Shown one piece after another: positions 1-9,560 of a stretch of DNA of 64,000 bases. This stretch comes from Acetatifactor sp. (GTDB lineage Bacteria; Bacillota; Clostridia; Lachnospirales; Lachnospiraceae). The first letter of the stretch is position 1, and each line of letters opens with the position of its first letter. The stretch spans positions 62,001 through 126,000 of the forward strand of contig JAILHH010000025.1 of NCBI GenBank assembly GCA_024695935.1, written 5' to 3'. The position numbers and the translations under genes are program-made. The notes under the pieces are model-generated. The model made no database searches and was not told the DNA's origin. It was given only the letters and a program-made list of their open reading frames with translations.

Positions 1-828
1 ATAATACATCTGGGTGGAAAAAGCCTTTTCACCCTTTATCACCAGTTTCCTGTCCATCACCAGATTATCAAGCTGCGGGGAAATATATTCCCTGCTTATA
101 TCCAAAAGTTCTGCTGCTCTGTCCACCAGATCCTCCACCGGAAGGTAGCAATGTCCCTCGCCGTAGGAGCCTGACATGGCATAAAAAATTCCGCATCTTA
201 TCCTGTAATCCGAGTCGGTTTTGATCCCGATCTTTGACGCAATCTCGTCCGCAACCTTAAAGCCAACTCCCGGAATGTCCTCTGCCAGCCTGTAGGGATT
301 ATCCCTCATGACGCCATACATTTCCGAGCCGTATTTATTGTATATCTTTACTGCCAGAGTGTTCGAAATACCGTATTGCTGGAGGAATATCATGGCCTCT
401 CTAAGATCCTTTTTTTCCTCCATGCTTATAGCTATCTCCTCAGCTTTTCTCTTGCTGATACCCTTGATCTCCGCCAGTCTCTCGGGCTCTTCCTCGATAA
501 CCCTCAATGTATCCTCGCCGAAAGCTTTTACGATCCTGGCTGCAAGTGCTGCGCCCACACCCTTTACGGCGCCGGATCCCAGATACCTCTCTATGCTGAC
601 ACTGTCCTTTGGGGCCACAGTGATGTATGAGATTATCTTGAACTGTTTTCCGTACACAGGGTGATCCACGTATTCCCCTTCGGCTTCAATGGTCTCACCT
701 GCACCGATCCCTTTCAATGTTCCCACGCAGGTCACTTCCATGCCGCCCACGTCAAGGACCAGGATCGTATATCCGTTATCGCTGTTCTGATATATAATAT
801 GGTCTACAAATCCATCCAGTCTGTCCAT
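1..828 (-). CDS. recD2: RecD2-type ATP-dependent DNA helicase, N-terminal part (cut by window edge)
   Basis: This is the first 276 codons of a RecD2/YrrC helicase; the rest lies beyond base 1. The family is a 5'-3' superfamily 1B helicase acting in DNA repair without RecBC. The visible part begins MDRLDGFVDHIIYQN, has the N-terminal OB-like segment, and then tandem helix-hairpin-helix motifs (GSGAVKGVGAALAARIV, IKGISKRKAEEI, DIPGVGFKVADEIA) typical of the region before the helicase core. The start is supported by AAAGGA about six bases upstream. The Walker motifs are off the window, so activity cannot be judged. A hairpin sits just ahead of the ribosome binding site. The family call is firm. 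Confidence 0.9.
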   Translation of the reverse strand, partial: MDRLDGFVDHIIYQNSDNGYTILVLDVGGMEVTCVGTLKGIGAGETIEAEGEYVDHPVYGKQFKIISYITVAPKDSVSIERYLGSGAVKGVGAALAARIVKAFGEDTLRVIEEEPERLAEIKGISKRKAEEIAISMEEKKDLREAMIFLQQYGISNTLAVKIYNKYGSEMYGVMRDNPYRLAEDIPGVGFKVADEIASKIGIKTDSDYRIRCGIFYAMSGSYGEGHCYLPVEDLVDRAAELLDISREYISPQLDNLVMDRKLVIKGEKAFSTQMYY

Positions 829-854
829 GAAAAATCCTTTTAAAATGTATTTTG

Positions 855-880
855 CCCTGCATTTGCATGCAGGGTCTTTT
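855..880 (+). terminator. Hairpin plus T-run in front of recD2
   Basis: An 8-bp perfect stem (CCCTGCAT, loop TTGC, ATGCAGGG at 855-874) is followed on the plus strand by TCTTTTTT. In that orientation it looks like an intrinsic terminator, but no plus-strand gene precedes it. On the minus strand the same hairpin forms in the recD2 leader, 27 bases before the start codon. It may block antisense transcription or shape the leader. Confidence 0.4.
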
Positions 881-988
881 TTGTATATATATGATTGTTT
901 TTTCGATCGATACCGATTTTGATTTAATAATAGAATTGCTAAAATTTAAGGACTCACGATAGAAACCAGAATATCCAAAGATAATTTT

Positions 989-1321
989 TCAATTTCGTTT
1001 CATCTGCTCATAGAGCATCTTTGCAAGACCCAGGTCTCCTCTTTCCGAAGTGTCCTCGGCGATCTGTGTCACGTATTTTTCTTTGAAAAAGTCCAGCATG
1101 GTGGCATTTGAAGCCAGGGAAAATTCGGACTCGGGAACAGTCTTTAGCATTTCTTTGTACATCTGCTCCACGAAATAGCTCTCGAATTTTTTGCAGGCAT
1201 CCATTAATTCCTCGTCGGTTGCCTGGGAATAATCCTTGTTTTTCAGGCTGTCCGACAAAGCGCCTGCCTCGGCATTTTTAGCCTGAGTGCTGTATAAAGA
1301 TGACAGATTAGAGATATCCAT
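989..1321 (-). CDS. flgJ: Flagellar rod-binding protein (FlgJ N-terminal domain type)
   Basis: A 110-residue protein matching the rod-binding domain of FlgJ: it contains the typical stretch CKKFESYFVEQMYKEMLKTVPES followed by a FFKEKY-type segment. In proteobacterial FlgJ this domain caps rod assembly and is fused to a muramidase. Here the muramidase half is absent, which is usual in Firmicutes. The start at 1321 (MDISNLSSLY) was chosen because GGGAGGT lies just upstream; an in-frame ATG 16 codons earlier has no such site. It is the last gene of the mbl-flhO-flhP cluster, 69 bases after flhP, and presumably helps rod assembly at the cell wall. Confidence 0.85.
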   Translation of the reverse strand: MDISNLSSLYSTQAKNAEAGALSDSLKNKDYSQATDEELMDACKKFESYFVEQMYKEMLKTVPESEFSLASNATMLDFFKEKYVTQIAEDTSERGDLGLAKMLYEQMKRN

Positions 1322-1390
1322 TTTTACCTCCCGGCCGGATCCGGAAAAGACGGATCCGTTTATCATCAATTTCGGTTTATGTTAACTGTA

Positions 1391-2206
1391 TTATCTGAGG
1401 TTATTTGCCTGCTGCATCATTTCGTCTGTTGTGGTGATGGCCTTTGAGTTAAGTTCATATGCTCTCTGCGCCACGATCATGTTGACCATCTCATCCACTA
1501 CCTGAACGTTTGAAGCCTCCAGATATCCCTGAACCACTTTACTCTTTTCAAGGTTTGTGGATGTGGCCTCGTTTAAGGGCGCGCCGCTTGCCGCTGTCTG
1601 GGCAAACAATGTGTCGCCTCTCTTTTCAAGTCCTCCCGGATTGGCAAATTGATAAACTCCGATGGTGATGCCAATGGGAGCGGGGTTGTTGCTCTCATCG
1701 GGATAGCAGAGCTGTCCGTCTCCGGTGATTGTTATATTGCTGGTAACATATTTGCTGTCGAGGATTATGGGCTTTCCTGTGGTATCAAGCACGGGAAGTC
1801 CGTCCGTTGTACTCAGCATATTTCCGCCGCCGTTTGCAAGGGAGAACTGGAAATTACCGTTTCTGGTGTAATAGGGCTGTCCGTCGCCCCCCTGCACCGA
1901 AAAGAAACCTTTACCGCTGATGGCAAAAGCTGTATTGGATTCGGATGCGGTGAACTGTCCCTGGGTGAATATCTGACTGATGGATGAATTTCTGACACCG
2001 AGACCTACCTGAGCGCCGGTGGGTTTTGCCTCACCGTTTGCCGATGTGGTCTTGGACTGGATATTCTGATAGAGGAGACTCTTAAATTCCATTGTCTCCG
2101 TCTTGTAACCTACTGTATTTACATTTGCAAGATTGTTTGCAATATTGTCTACGTTTGTCTGCTGGGCGATCATTCCTGAAGCCGCTGTCCATAAACTACG
2201 TACCAT
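1391..2206 (-). CDS. flhP: Flagellar basal-body rod protein, FlgG/FlhP type
   Basis: A 271-residue axial flagellar protein. The N-terminus has the rod/hook signature (ASGMIAQQTNVDNIANNLANVNTVGYK) and the C-terminus the matching coiled segment (EASNVQVVDEMVNMIVAQRAYELNSKAI); these two ends pack together in the rod. The middle carries the FlgG-like central domain (GKGFFSVQGGDGQPYYTRNGNF). Order and position downstream of an MreB homolog and flhO match the Bacillus subtilis mbl-flhO-flhP cluster, so flhP is preferred over flgG as a name; function is the distal rod in either case. No signal peptide, as expected for a protein exported by the flagellar type III system. Confidence 0.9.
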   Translation of the reverse strand: MVRSLWTAASGMIAQQTNVDNIANNLANVNTVGYKTETMEFKSLLYQNIQSKTTSANGEAKPTGAQVGLGVRNSSISQIFTQGQFTASESNTAFAISGKGFFSVQGGDGQPYYTRNGNFQFSLANGGGNMLSTTDGLPVLDTTGKPIILDSKYVTSNITITGDGQLCYPDESNNPAPIGITIGVYQFANPGGLEKRGDTLFAQTAASGAPLNEATSTNLEKSKVVQGYLEASNVQVVDEMVNMIVAQRAYELNSKAITTTDEMMQQANNLR

Positions 2207-2320
2207 AGAATTCTCCTTTCGGTCCTAAACTGACGCCTGTGGGAGGCAATTCCCTTTGCACTCACCTTTACATATATATCGGTCAAAATCCTTTTCGACT
2301 GAAGGGTTCCATGAAAAGCC

Positions 2321-3100
2321 TTATGACAATCTTCCGATCTGGTTCACTGTCACATCCAAAGTCTTGTCAAAGGTCTGAAGAATTTTCTGATTGCTCTCAT
2401 AGGCACGGCTGATGGAAATAAGATTAACCATTTCCTGTACCGTCTGAACATTTGACTGCTCCAGGTATCCGGAATAAACTTCCGCATTTGCCGTGGTAAA
2501 GGACGCGCCCTCAATGGGTCTGAAATACGTCTCGCCGTATCTCTCAAGATAGTCATAATCCGCAAAATCCACAACGCCCACGGTGGCTACCGTATTTCCG
2601 TTCTGGAAGATGCGTCCGTTTCTGTCGATTGTGGCATCCTGCAGGGGGTCAAGCCTGATACGTCTGCTCTGATTATCCAAAACGTAATCCCCTTCCGTCG
2701 TAAGCAGATACCCCTCGGAATTTAAAGTAAACTGTCCGTTTCTGGTATATTTTGTGGAGGTCTCTCCCGCCTTGTTGGTAAATTCGATGGCAAAAAATCC
2801 GTCCCCCGACAGAGCCAGATCAAAAGTATTTCCCGTGCTTCTGAAAGCACCCTGGGAATAATCAACGTAGTTTTCACCCACCTTTACTCCGGGAGCATTG
2901 GTGCCGATTCGCCTCCTGCCCGTACCCGCCGTGGATGTATCCTTTATCCTGTCGGTCAGAACGTCAGAAAAGCTCTGGCTGGTGGTGCCTTCTTTTTTGA
3001 AACCGGTGGTGGCGGTGTTGGCCAGATTGTTGGTCAGCACATCCATTCTGTTTTGTTCATTAACCATTCCTGTCCATGCAGTATATAATCCTTTGAGCAT
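2321..3100 (-). CDS. flhO: Flagellar basal-body rod protein, FlgF/FlhO type
   Basis: A 259-residue paralogue of the next gene. It starts MLKGLYTAWTGMVNEQNR, has the NNLANTATTGFKKEG rod signature near residues 27-41, a central GDGFFAIEF segment, and the C-terminal rod motif SNVQTVQEMVNLISISRAYESNQKIL. These features place it among the FlgF/FlgG/FlhO rod proteins, exported without a cleaved signal. It follows the mbl gene by 30 bases and precedes flhP by 114 bases on the same strand, so one transcript is likely. The split between FlgF and FlhO naming rests on synteny with Bacillus, not on a motif. Confidence 0.88.
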   Translation of the reverse strand: MLKGLYTAWTGMVNEQNRMDVLTNNLANTATTGFKKEGTTSQSFSDVLTDRIKDTSTAGTGRRRIGTNAPGVKVGENYVDYSQGAFRSTGNTFDLALSGDGFFAIEFTNKAGETSTKYTRNGQFTLNSEGYLLTTEGDYVLDNQSRRIRLDPLQDATIDRNGRIFQNGNTVATVGVVDFADYDYLERYGETYFRPIEGASFTTANAEVYSGYLEQSNVQTVQEMVNLISISRAYESNQKILQTFDKTLDVTVNQIGRLS

Positions 3101-3130
3101 TTTGGCCTCCGATCCGGTTTCTCACCTTTA

Positions 3131-4123
3131 TCAGTTCTCTCTGTATCCCGAAAGGAATTCCACATATCTGCCGGTACCGATGGCAACCGCAGTCATGGGA
3201 TCCTCCGCTGTCATAGTATTGATGCCTGTCTTTGAGCAGATCAGCTCTTCAAGTCCGCGAAGTAAGCTTCCTCCACCTGTGAGAACGATTCCTCTGTCGG
3301 CGATATCCGCTGCAAGTTCCGGGGGAGTCTTCTCCAAAACGCTGTGGATAGCTTCCACGATCTGTGCAGTGGTCTCTCTGAGGGCTTCCTCGGTCTCCTC
3401 GCTGGAAACCTTCACGGTCTTTGGCAGACCTGTCACCAGATTACGTCCGCGCACATCCATGTAGTCCACTTCGGGTCTGGGATATGCACATCCGATCTTT
3501 ATCTTAATATCCTCTGCGGTTCTCTCACCGATGAGGAGATTGTGCTTTTTACGCATATAACGAACGATGGCTTCGTCAAAGTCATCACCTGCGATCTTGA
3601 TGGAAGCACTGACAACCGTTCCTCCAAGAGAGATGACTGCGATATCGCTGGTACCGCCTCCGATATCGACGATCATGTTTCCGCAAGGCTTTGAGATATC
3701 GATTCCCGCACCGATCGCTGCCGCGATGGGCTCCTCGATGATGGAAACCTCTCTTGCTCCTGCCTGGTATGTAGCATCCTCAACGGCCTTCTTTTCAACC
3801 TCTGTCACGCCGCTGGGTACGCAAACTGCGATGCGGGGCTTTCTGAAGGTTTTTCTGCCGAGAGCTCTCTGGATGAAATATTTCATCATCTTCTCTGTGA
3901 CTGTATAGTCCGAGATAACGCCCTGTCTCAAGGGTCTTACTGCCACGATATTTCCGGGAGTACGTCCAAGCATCAGACGTGCATCCTCTCCGATGGCTTT
4001 GATCTTGTTGGTATCTCTGTCAAAAGCTACAACTGAGGGCTCCTTTAATACTACGCCCTTTCCCTTTATATAAACCAGCACACTGGCTGTTCCTAAATCG
4101 ATTCCTATATCTGAACCTTGCAT
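3131..4123 (-). CDS. mbl: MreB-family actin-like rod-shape protein (Mbl)
   Basis: A 330-residue bacterial actin homolog. The nucleotide-binding motifs are visible: phosphate 1 (DIGIDLGTASVLVYIKGKG) at the N-terminus, phosphate 2 (NMIVDIGGGTSDIAVISLGG) in the middle and the adenosine motif (RGIVLTGGGSLLRGLEELI) near the C-terminus. MreB proteins form membrane-bound filaments that steer the cell-wall elongation machinery. The length is typical. The position directly upstream of flhO and flhP, with no mreC/mreD next to it, matches Bacillus mbl rather than mreB. It heads its cluster; a TATAAT lies in the 260-base upstream gap but I see no convincing -35 box. Confidence 0.9.
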   Translation of the reverse strand: MQGSDIGIDLGTASVLVYIKGKGVVLKEPSVVAFDRDTNKIKAIGEDARLMLGRTPGNIVAVRPLRQGVISDYTVTEKMMKYFIQRALGRKTFRKPRIAVCVPSGVTEVEKKAVEDATYQAGAREVSIIEEPIAAAIGAGIDISKPCGNMIVDIGGGTSDIAVISLGGTVVSASIKIAGDDFDEAIVRYMRKKHNLLIGERTAEDIKIKIGCAYPRPEVDYMDVRGRNLVTGLPKTVKVSSEETEEALRETTAQIVEAIHSVLEKTPPELAADIADRGIVLTGGGSLLRGLEELICSKTGINTMTAEDPMTAVAIGTGRYVEFLSGYREN

Positions 4124-4233
4124 GATGTGTCCCCTTTCAAATCGGATAAATGGTCTAAAAACCCATACTTGTATTATTATAAACTAATCCCGTCCATTTT
4201 CCTAGGGGCTTAATCAAATTTTAAAAATAAAAG

Positions 4234-4257
4234 CGGAAAAGCTCAGAGTCCTTTCCG
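4234..4257 (-). terminator. Intrinsic terminator of uvrBA
   Basis: On the minus strand CGGAAAG and CTTTTCCG flank a 9-base loop and are followed by CTTTTATTTTT. It lies 128 bases after the uvrA stop codon and before mbl, so it separates the two units. Confidence 0.7.
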
Positions 4258-4384
4258 TTTTCTTAAAGCATATACGTAATTCCATACATGCGGTTTGCAT
4301 CCGTGCAATATTGTCCCTGCGATCGTATTCTTCATTTTATGTATCGGCATGGATCTATAAAACTTTATACCTGCAGGGTATTTT

Positions 4385-7306
4385 TTATTCCTTGTCCTTT
4401 TCAAGCATACGTTTGATAAAGGCGCCTGTATATGATTTTTTGTTCTTTGCGACTTCCTCGGGAGTTCCCTTTGCCACCACGGTTCCGCCCTTGTCACCGC
4501 CCTCAGGGCCCATATCTATGATATAGTCCGCAGTCTTAATCACATCCAGATTGTGTTCGATGACGACCACCGTATTTCCGTTGTCAACAAGCCTCTGTAA
4601 TATCTCTGTCAGCTTGTGAACATCCGCAAAGTGAAGGCCTGTGGTGGGCTCGTCCAGAATGTAGATGGTCTTTCCGGTGCCTCTCTTTGACAGCTCCGTT
4701 GCAAGCTTGATTCTCTGGGCTTCTCCTCCGGAAAGCTCCGTGGAGGGCTGACCCAGTTTGATATATGAAAGACCCACATCGTTTAATGTGGCGATCTTAT
4801 TTCTGATGGAGGGCATATTTTCAAAAAACGGCAACGCCTCCTCAACGGTCATATCCAGCACGTCAAATATGCTCTTTCCCTTGTATTTGACATCAAGGGT
4901 CTCCCTGTTATATCTCTTTCCCTTGCAGACTTCGCAGGGCACGTACACATCGGGCAAAAAGTGCATCTCGATCTTGATGATACCGTCTCCGCTACAGGCT
5001 TCGCACCTGCCGCCCTTTACATTAAAGCTGAACCTTCCCTTTGTGTACCCCTTTGCCTTTGCATCCGCAGTCTGGGCAAACAGGTCGCGGATCAGATCAA
5101 ACACTCCGGTATATGTGGCGGGATTTGACCTGGGTGTACGTCCGATGGGGGACTGATCGATATCTATCACTTTGTCCAGCTGCTCGATTCCCTCTATGCC
5201 GTCATGACGGCCGGGAACTGTCTTTGCCCTGTTTAATTTCTTTGCCAGATGCTTGTAAAGGATCTCATTTACAAGTGAACTTTTTCCGGATCCCGACACA
5301 CCTGTCACACAGGTAAATACTCCCAGTGGAATGTCGACATCCACGTTCTTTAAGTTGTTTTCTTTTGCGCCCTTTACGGTTATAAATCCGGTGGGTTTAC
5401 GTCTTTTCCCGGGCACCGGTATGCGGAGTTCTCCGGACAGGTATTTTCCGGTAATGGACTCGGGCACCTTCATGATTTCTTCTGCGGTACCGCAAGCCAC
5501 CACTTCTCCACCGTGTTCGCCGGCTTTGGGCCCGATATCCACAATATAATCCGCTTCCCTCATGGTATCCTCATCATGCTCCACCACGATAAGGGTATTG
5601 CCAAGGTCCCTCAGACTCTTTAAGGATGCCAGAAGTTTGTCATTGTCCCTCTGATGGAGACCGATACTGGGCTCATCCAAAATGTAGCATACACCCACAA
5701 GGCCGGAACCTATCTGGGTAGCCAGTCTGATCCTCTGGGCTTCTCCTCCGGAGAGGGTTCCGGTGGCTCTGGAAAGTGAGAGGTAGTCAAGTCCCACGCT
5801 CTTTAAAAATCCCACTCTGTTTTTTATCTCTTTTAATACTCTTTTTCCGATGACCTGCTGAGTCTCGGTAAGGGTCATGCCCTCTAAATAGTCATAGAGG
5901 TTCTCTATGGACATGGAAGTTATCTCATGTATATTTTTTCCGCATACCGTAACTGCCAACGACTCTTTTTTAAGCCTCATGCCCTTGCACTCACTGCAGG
6001 GTGTGATGCGCATGTAGGTCTCGTATTCCGCCTTTTGATTTTCGGAAAATGTCTCTCTGTATCTGCGCTCAACATCCCGCATCAGTCCCTCGAAGGCTAT
6101 GGGATATACCCCTCTTCCGCGCTGACCCACATAGTGGACATCAACACTCTTTCCGTGGGTTCCGTTTAAGAGGATATCCTGAATCTCCTCGGGATAGTCT
6201 TCAAAAGGCGTATCAAGGTCAAAGTGATATTCGTCGCACAGGGCTCTGAGCACCGCATTGGTAAAGCTCTTTTTGTCGCTGCAAGACTGCCATCCTATGA
6301 CAGCTATTGCTCCCTCATTTATGGAGAGAGTCCTGTCGGGGATCATGAGGTCCACGTCAAACTCCATCTTGTATCCAAGTCCCGAGCACACAGGGCAGGC
6401 TCCGAAGGGATTGTTAAATGAAAAGCTTCTGGGCTCCACTTCGGATATGCTGATGCCACAGTCGGGGCAGGCAAAGCTTGTGGAAAATGTAAGCGTATCT
6501 CCGCCTATGACTGCGATCTCCAGGATATTCTCCGCAAGGGACAGTGCGTTTTCAATTGAATCCGTAAGACGCCTCTCAATGCCTTCCTTTACCACCAGTC
6601 TGTCCACAACGATATCGATATTGTGCTTTATATTTTTATCAAGGGATATCTCCTCCGACAGATCGTACATGTTTCCGTCGATCTGAACTCTGACATATCC
6701 CGCTTTCTTTGCGCGCTCCAGGGTCTTTTCATGCATACCCTTTCTGCCTCTTACAACGGGAGCCATGACCTGGATCTTTGTGCCTTCCTCTAAGGTCATG
6801 ATCTTGTCCACCATCTGATCCACGGTCTGTCTGGATATCTCTCTGCCGCACTCCGGGCAGTGGGGAGTTCCGATCCTGGCATACAGAAGTCTGAAATAAT
6901 CATATATCTCTGTCACTGTTCCAACAGTGGACCTGGGGTTTCTGTTGGTGGATTTCTGGTCAATGGAGATTGCGGGAGAAAGTCCCGATATACTCTCCAC
7001 ATTGGGCTTTTCCATCTGTCCCAAAAACATCCTGGCGTAGGATGAAAGGGATTCCATATACCTTCTCTGTCCCTCGGCATAGATAGTATCGAAAGCCAGG
7101 GAGGACTTTCCCGAACCTGACAGCCCTGTCAGAACCACCAGCTGGTTTCTGGGAATATCCACCGAAATATTTTTTAAGTTATGCTCCTTTGCCCCGCGGA
7201 TCTTGATATATCCCTGGGGAAGCATTTTTACGTTTCCGGCATCACTCACAGCACCTGTGCCGCTTGCGATACTTTCATTTTTTACATCGTTTGTCCTGTC
7301 TGACAT
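4385..7306 (-). CDS. uvrA: Excinuclease ABC subunit A
   Basis: A 973-residue UvrA, the damage-sensing ATPase of nucleotide excision repair. Two ABC modules are visible: Walker [10 protein letters not shown] near residue 60 with signature [12 protein letters not shown] around 515, and Walker [10 protein letters not shown] near 670 with signature [12 protein letters not shown] near 855. Cysteine pairs of the zinc modules are present (CPECGR, CPDCG with [14 protein letters not shown] with CEVCKG). The N-terminus carries a roughly 30-residue extension before the usual [12 protein letters not shown] start. It follows uvrB by 11 bases after the stop codon, so it shares the uvrB promoter and its LexA-like box. 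Confidence 0.98.
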   Translation of the reverse strand: MSDRTNDVKNESIASGTGAVSDAGNVKMLPQGYIKIRGAKEHNLKNISVDIPRNQLVVLTGLSGSGKSSLAFDTIYAEGQRRYMESLSSYARMFLGQMEKPNVESISGLSPAISIDQKSTNRNPRSTVGTVTEIYDYFRLLYARIGTPHCPECGREISRQTVDQMVDKIMTLEEGTKIQVMAPVVRGRKGMHEKTLERAKKAGYVRVQIDGNMYDLSEEISLDKNIKHNIDIVVDRLVVKEGIERRLTDSIENALSLAENILEIAVIGGDTLTFSTSFACPDCGISISEVEPRSFSFNNPFGACPVCSGLGYKMEFDVDLMIPDRTLSINEGAIAVIGWQSCSDKKSFTNAVLRALCDEYHFDLDTPFEDYPEEIQDILLNGTHGKSVDVHYVGQRGRGVYPIAFEGLMRDVERRYRETFSENQKAEYETYMRITPCSECKGMRLKKESLAVTVCGKNIHEITSMSIENLYDYLEGMTLTETQQVIGKRVLKEIKNRVGFLKSVGLDYLSLSRATGTLSGGEAQRIRLATQIGSGLVGVCYILDEPSIGLHQRDNDKLLASLKSLRDLGNTLIVVEHDEDTMREADYIVDIGPKAGEHGGEVVACGTAEEIMKVPESITGKYLSGELRIPVPGKRRKPTGFITVKGAKENNLKNVDVDIPLGVFTCVTGVSGSGKSSLVNEILYKHLAKKLNRAKTVPGRHDGIEGIEQLDKVIDIDQSPIGRTPRSNPATYTGVFDLIRDLFAQTADAKAKGYTKGRFSFNVKGGRCEACSGDGIIKIEMHFLPDVYVPCEVCKGKRYNRETLDVKYKGKSIFDVLDMTVEEALPFFENMPSIRNKIATLNDVGLSYIKLGQPSTELSGGEAQRIKLATELSKRGTGKTIYILDEPTTGLHFADVHKLTEILQRLVDNGNTVVVIEHNLDVIKTADYIIDMGPEGGDKGGTVVAKGTPEEVAKNKKSYTGAFIKRMLEKDKE

Positions 7307-7321
7307 TAGTATTTATCTCCG

Positions 7322-9310
7322 TTATTCTTTTTCCAAAGCTGCCAGTTTCTTTTTCAGATCTATCATCTTGTCACGCAGCTCTGCAGCCGCCTCGAAATCC
7401 AGGGACTGGGCAGCCTTGTTCATCTTTTTTGTGATATCTTCGATGAGCTTCTCCAGTTCCTTTCTGTTCATGGAATCCGGATCTTTTTCGAATCTCATCT
7501 CTTCCTTTGCCACGGCCTTTGAGATGCTTATAAGGTCTCGCACCGCCTTCTTTATGGTGGTGGGGGTGATGCCGTGTTCGTCATTGTATTTTTGCTGGAT
7601 CTCACGCCTTCTTGAAGTCTCATCCAGGGCAACCTTCATGGAGTCCGTGATCCTGTCAGCATACATAAGTACCCTGCCCTCTGAGTTTCTCGCAGCTCTG
7701 CCTATGGTCTGAATCAGAGATGTGGCACTTCTTAGGAAACCTTCCTTGTCCGCATCCAGGATGGCAACCAAGGAGATCTCCGGGATATCAAGACCCTCTC
7801 TAAGGAGGTTGATTCCCACCAGCACATCGAAAACGTCAAGACGCATGTCTCTTATTATCTCGCTTCGCTCCAAGGTATCTATGTCGGAGTGGAGGTATTT
7901 TACTCTGACTCCAACTTCCCTTAAATAATCCGTCAGGTCTTCTGCCATGTGCTTTGTGAGGGTTGTGACCAAAACCTTGTTGTGTTTTGCCACCTCCTTG
8001 TTGATCTCACCGAGGAGATGATCGATCTGACCCTCAACGGGAAATACGCTTACCTCAGGATCCAGGAGACCTGTGGGCCTGATGATCTGCTCTGTGCGCA
8101 TCAGTTCATGCTCTTCCTCATACACGGAAGGTGTGGCGGATACGAACATCATCTGATCGATATGGCTCTCAAATTCCGTGAAATTAAGAGGTCTGTTATC
8201 AAGGGCAGAGGGCAGTCTGAAGCCGTAATCCACCAGGGTCTGTTTTCTGGATCTGTCCCCCGCAAACATTCCCCTTATCTGTGGGATGGTCATATGGGAC
8301 TCGTCCACTATTATCAAAAAATCATCGGGAAAGAAATCCATCAACGTCATGGGGGGCTCTCCCGGAGCGGTGCCGTTTAAATGCCTGGAGTAATTTTCGA
8401 TCCCGGAGCAAAATCCGGTCTCACGGAGCATCTCTACGTCAAAGTTAGTCCTCTCGCTGATCCTCTGGGCCTCGATTAGTTTGTCCTCACCCTTAAAGAA
8501 TCTGACTCTCTCCTCCATCTCTTTTTCTATGTTGTCGCAGGCTTTTGCAATCTTGTCCTTTGAGACCACATAGTGGGATGCGGGGAATATGGCGATATGA
8601 CTGAGTTCTGCGTGGATCTTGCCGTTTACGGGCTCCACCTGGGCTATCCTGTCGATCTCGTCTCCGAAAAATTCCACTCTTATCAGATAGTCTCCGCCTT
8701 CTGCGGGATAGATATCGATGGTATCCCCTCGGACTCTGAAGGTACCTCTGTCCACATCCAGGTCATTTCGGATATATTGAATATCCACAAGTTCCCTCAA
8801 AACCTCGTCCCTGTCCTTTGTCATTCCGGGGCGAAGGCTCACTACCATGTCCTTGTATTCATCGGGACTTCCCAGGCCGTAGATGCAGGATACGGATGCC
8901 ACTACCACAACATCTCTTCTCTCTGTCAGGGCCGCTGTGGCCGAGAGACGAAGCTTGTCTATCTCGTCATTTATGGCTGAGTCCTTTGCTATATAAGTAT
9001 CCGACTGGGGCACATATGCCTCAGGCTGGTAGTAATCATAGTAGGACACAAAATACTCAACCGCGTTCTCGGGAAAAAATTCCTTCATCTCCCCGTAGAG
9101 CTGTCCGGCCAAAGTTTTGTTGTGACTTATTATGAGTGTGGGCTTGTTTAAGGCCGCAATAACATTGGCCATGGTAAAGGTCTTGCCGGAACCGGTGACG
9201 CCTAAAAGTGTCTCAAACTGGTTTCCCGCCTTAAAGCCCTCCACAAGTTCCTGTATTGCACGGGGCTGATCCCCGGTAGGTTTATATGGTGAATGTAATT
9301 TAAACTCCAT
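7322..9310 (-). CDS. uvrB: Excinuclease ABC subunit B
   Basis: A 662-residue UvrB, the helicase-like subunit that verifies DNA damage handed over by UvrA and recruits UvrC. It has Walker [16 protein letters not shown], the beta-hairpin region ([14 protein letters not shown]), DESHMTIPQ, motif [11 protein letters not shown] and the C-terminal UvrC-contact domain ([30 protein letters not shown]). The start at 9310 ([16 protein letters not shown]) is chosen because GAGGA is just upstream and the length then equals the family norm; an ATG 51 codons earlier would start upstream of the promoter. First gene of uvrB-uvrA. Confidence 0.98.
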   Translation of the reverse strand: MEFKLHSPYKPTGDQPRAIQELVEGFKAGNQFETLLGVTGSGKTFTMANVIAALNKPTLIISHNKTLAGQLYGEMKEFFPENAVEYFVSYYDYYQPEAYVPQSDTYIAKDSAINDEIDKLRLSATAALTERRDVVVVASVSCIYGLGSPDEYKDMVVSLRPGMTKDRDEVLRELVDIQYIRNDLDVDRGTFRVRGDTIDIYPAEGGDYLIRVEFFGDEIDRIAQVEPVNGKIHAELSHIAIFPASHYVVSKDKIAKACDNIEKEMEERVRFFKGEDKLIEAQRISERTNFDVEMLRETGFCSGIENYSRHLNGTAPGEPPMTLMDFFPDDFLIIVDESHMTIPQIRGMFAGDRSRKQTLVDYGFRLPSALDNRPLNFTEFESHIDQMMFVSATPSVYEEEHELMRTEQIIRPTGLLDPEVSVFPVEGQIDHLLGEINKEVAKHNKVLVTTLTKHMAEDLTDYLREVGVRVKYLHSDIDTLERSEIIRDMRLDVFDVLVGINLLREGLDIPEISLVAILDADKEGFLRSATSLIQTIGRAARNSEGRVLMYADRITDSMKVALDETSRRREIQQKYNDEHGITPTTIKKAVRDLISISKAVAKEEMRFEKDPDSMNRKELEKLIEDITKKMNKAAQSLDFEAAAELRDKMIDLKKKLAALEKE

Positions 9311-9347
9311 ATTTTCATCCTCATATCCGATCATCAGGTCAAGGTAC

Positions 9348-9376
9348 AGTATACCATTCACAGGCTTTTCTGTCCA
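9348..9376 (-). promoter_or_regulatory. Sigma-A type promoter of uvrBA
   Basis: On the minus strand TGGACA (9371-9376), a 17-base spacer and TATACT (9348-9353) make a near-consensus promoter, about 37 bases ahead of the uvrB start codon. Confidence 0.75.
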
Positions 9377-9384
9377 TAGTTTTT

Positions 9385-9398
9385 CGAATGCATGTTCG
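9385..9398 (-). promoter_or_regulatory. LexA-like SOS box upstream of uvrB
   Basis: CGAACATGCATTCG on the minus strand differs from the Gram-positive LexA box pattern CGAAC-N4-GTTCG at one core position. It lies 8 bases upstream of the uvrB -35 box. uvrBA is a known LexA target in Bacillus, so SOS control is plausible, but the site is imperfect. Confidence 0.6.
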
Positions 9399-9488
9399 AT
9401 AATATCACCGGCATTTTGCAAACATCCGAAATCTTTACAAGGGGCGCTTCCTTTGCGTGGCAAAAAATGCTTTCCCCCTACATAAAAT

Positions 9489-9519
9489 CCCCCTGCAACC
9501 GTCAGTCGATTGCAAGGGG
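9489..9519 (-). terminator. Intrinsic terminator of the Y-polymerase/GGDEF operon
   Basis: CCCCTTGCAA and TTGCAGGGGG arms on the minus strand flank a 12-base loop (one bulge) and are followed by ATTTTATG. It sits 40 bases after the stop of the diguanylate cyclase gene. Confidence 0.6.
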
Positions 9520-9560
9520 TATAAGTTATTCGATCTTTGGTCTGTAAATAGTGGCTTACA

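Noticed and set aside
989..1321. Frameshifted full-length FlgJ with muramidase
   Set aside because: The region between this gene and recD2 has no muramidase-like coding sequence; rod-binding-only proteins are normal in Firmicutes.
4243..4497. 84-residue minus-strand open frame at the end of uvrA
   Set aside because: It overlaps the uvrA 3' end and its terminator, is rich in Lys/Arg without any family likeness, and has no ribosome site.
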